From assembly GCA_024114885.1 (NCBI GenBank), contig CP099426.1, positions 2,310,564 through 2,374,563 of the forward strand: a stretch of DNA of 64,000 nucleotides. Reading direction: 5' to 3'. Shown here in pieces: positions 62,465 to 64,000 of this stretch (position 1 is its first letter; each line of letters starts with the position of its first letter). The position numbers were made by a program, and so were the translations under genes. The notes beneath the pieces are model-generated. The model saw only the letters and a program-made list of their open reading frames with translations, made no database searches and had not been told where the DNA came from. The DNA comes from Septoria linicola (taxonomy: Eukaryota; Ascomycota; Dothideomycetes; Mycosphaerellales; Mycosphaerellaceae).

Positions 62465-63849
62465 TATCTATTACGTAATTTACTAATATTTCTAGACGCT
62501 ATAGAAACGGCTATAGGAGACGCTACCGACGACGAGGCCGAATAGCTACTTACCGACTTTAAAGTTACTAACTCTAAGCCTCTCTACTACTCTTATCTCG
62601 TTATCTATCTACTAAGTATACTCTAGGCTTAGATCGAGCTTATTACTAAGCTATTTAATAACCTCTCTTCGACGAGATATATCTATCTTATTATATTCTA
62701 TAGTCTAGGTAGTAATACCGATAGAGTAGCTATAGTAGGATATACTAGTATCCTAAATACTAACCTAGATAGCCTAGAGATATACCTCTCGAATCTATTA
62801 TTTAACGATCTACGTACTTCTTCTACTATTATCCTTAGTATATTCTAGTCGCTATAGAACAAGATTCTTAAGAAAGGTAAAGTATATATACGCTATAACG
62901 TATCTAAGACGCTAGTCGCGGCGTAGGTTAATAACGACGACGATAGTTCTAACGTCGACGAGAAACTCGAAGTAGAACCTATAGTCCTCGAATTAGAGCT
63001 TAGCGATAGCGACGATAATAACGACGCTAAGACTATAGATCCTTCGCTATATACGTAGTCTATAGATAACGAGATCCTTCTCTATAATAAGTAGAGCTTT
63101 AGTATAATCTATATAGACGAGGCTTATTATCTAGGTAATCTATAGACTCTCTAGACCGACGCCTTATATTAACTAGAACCTACTATAGAGTACGTGCTCG
63201 TTATAGTAACTATCTTCTATAATATAGTTAGCGATAGTATAGTATTATTTCGCTTTTTCTAGAAATCGCTATCTAAGGTCCTTCCTAAAGAGCTCTACGA
63301 AGATCTAAATAGCCGTAACTATCGTTTACTAAGCGACTCTTTCTACGAATAATATTAACGTAACTACTTCGCTATCTTAACTATAGTCGATCCTAGCCTC
63401 CTAGGTAGTAGTATATCGACTAACTAGCTCTACCTCTTAGCTTTATAGCCTTGCTACTTCTTCGAATATACGTAGACGAGTAATATAAATATAGTCTTCG
63501 ACCTCGTACTACTTACTCTAGGTCTTACCTAGTTACGCCGAGTTAAAGGTTAAAAGATCGTTACTTATAAGTCGATAGTAGAATTAGGTATAGAGATCTC
63601 TTCTATTACGACCGTCTACGTAGAGATACGTACTAATATAGTAGATACTACTACGTACGAAGGTATAGCTCGTAGCTACCTCGACGCTCTAGGCTAGAAG
63701 AGCTTTCTAGTATTCGATAAAGACGATAAGATAGGTCGTACGTTAAGTCTCTATCGATAACTAGTACTAACCTATAATAACCTAGTAAACGTACGCTTAC
63801 TAGACTACTAATACGATACTAGCGTAAAGTTAATTAATAGCCTATAAGT

Positions 63850-64000
63850 TTAGGGTTAGGGTTAGGGTTAGGGTTAGGGTTAGGGTTAGGGTTAGGGTTA
63901 GGGTTAGGGTTAGGGTTAGGGTTAGGGTTAGGGTTAGGGTTAGGGTTAGGGTTAGGGTTAGGGTTAGGGTTAGGGTTAGGGTTAGGGTTAGGGTTAGGGT
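63850..64000 (+). repeat. Telomere, (TTAGGG)n
   Basis: About 25 uninterrupted TTAGGG units running to the end of the window, in the G-rich-strand 3' orientation expected at a right chromosome end. There is no degenerate subtelomeric buffer: the coding relic stops at the first repeat. Confidence 0.98.

Larger units (their letters stand above)
60440..63849 (+). pseudogene. SNF2-family helicase-like relic cut off by the telomere
   Basis: From about 62530 a plus-strand frame follows the order of a SNF2 N-terminal ATPase lobe. There is a motif Ia-like L-V-I-H-L-L-S-M-L region, a segment S-T-I-I-L-S-M-F-Q-S-L before an acidic insert (D/E/S-rich, 62930-63035), then motif II as I-D-E-A-Y (63113-63127; Tyr replaces His, as RIP of CAT/CAC gives). 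After that comes the T-x-x-x-N region and, near 63530, L-R-R-V-K-G-Q-K-I followed by a V-E-L-G stretch. Walker A was not found; the hairpin at 62406-62464 and frame breaks lie where it might be. The helicase C-terminal lobe is missing because the telomere array begins first. 60440-62400 reads as one long frame of unknown fold, probably the N-terminal part. Fungal telomere-linked helicases are usually RecQ type; this one looks SNF2-like. Confidence 0.6.

Noticed and set aside
4986..63849. AT-rich block as a centromere
   Set aside because: It ends in a telomere and is fully explained by nested, RIP-mutated transposons and subtelomeric relics.

Overview
This window is one end of a chromosome from a filamentous ascomycete (Pezizomycotina). 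The right edge is a perfect (TTAGGG)n telomere at 63850-64000. About 59 kb next to it is a nest of dead transposable elements that has been through extreme repeat-induced point mutation (RIP). Over most of it the dinucleotides CA and TG are almost absent, TA is hugely over-represented and CG is kept, which is the mark of CpA-to-TpA RIP on both strands. I cannot name the species.

Layout. 1-432 is RIP-degraded DNA. About 433-4985 is a normal-composition island holding the only intact gene, a fungal hybrid histidine kinase on the minus strand (4972-1142); its RIP-scarred flank begins within tens of bases of the start codon. 5351-5830 is an old Copia LTR and leader. 6143-7894 is a gag-like relic with an 18-bp minisatellite. 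From 7895 to 55190 lies one nested block that can be ordered by target-site duplications (TSDs). A Gypsy element (A, pieces at 7895-12067, 39876-40004 and 53268-55190) was hit by a large hAT DNA transposon (12068-39867, 8-bp TSD CTCCTATA) and by a second Gypsy (D, 40005-53263, minus, TSD GTAT). The hAT was itself hit by a Copia element (16936-23234, minus, TSD GACGT) and by a third Gypsy (B, 25650-38886, plus, TSD GTAG). B and D are full-length 13.2-kb members of one family and form a huge inverted repeat. 55191-56009 repeats part of the gag-like relic. 56010-59720 is a large unidentified coding relic, and 60440-63849 is a SNF2-helicase-like coding relic that runs straight into the telomere.

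How it fits together. Apart from the kinase nothing here is expected to make protein. The catalytic YxDD aspartates of reverse transcriptase became Asn-Asn in the Copia and in all three Gypsy copies examined, exactly as RIP predicts for TGATGAT, and Trp/Gln codons became TAG/TAA. Points of biological interest are: a roughly 1,100-codon extra reading frame of unknown function downstream of pol in the 13.2-kb Gypsy family; a palindromic hairpin motif used four times per element near its gene boundaries; a separate small hairpin element dispersed through unrelated sequences; a Copia element with a dinucleotide signature opposite to its surroundings; and a SNF2-like gene cut off by the telomere. 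All coordinates of relics were read by eye and their outer limits are approximate unless a TSD or LTR end is given.
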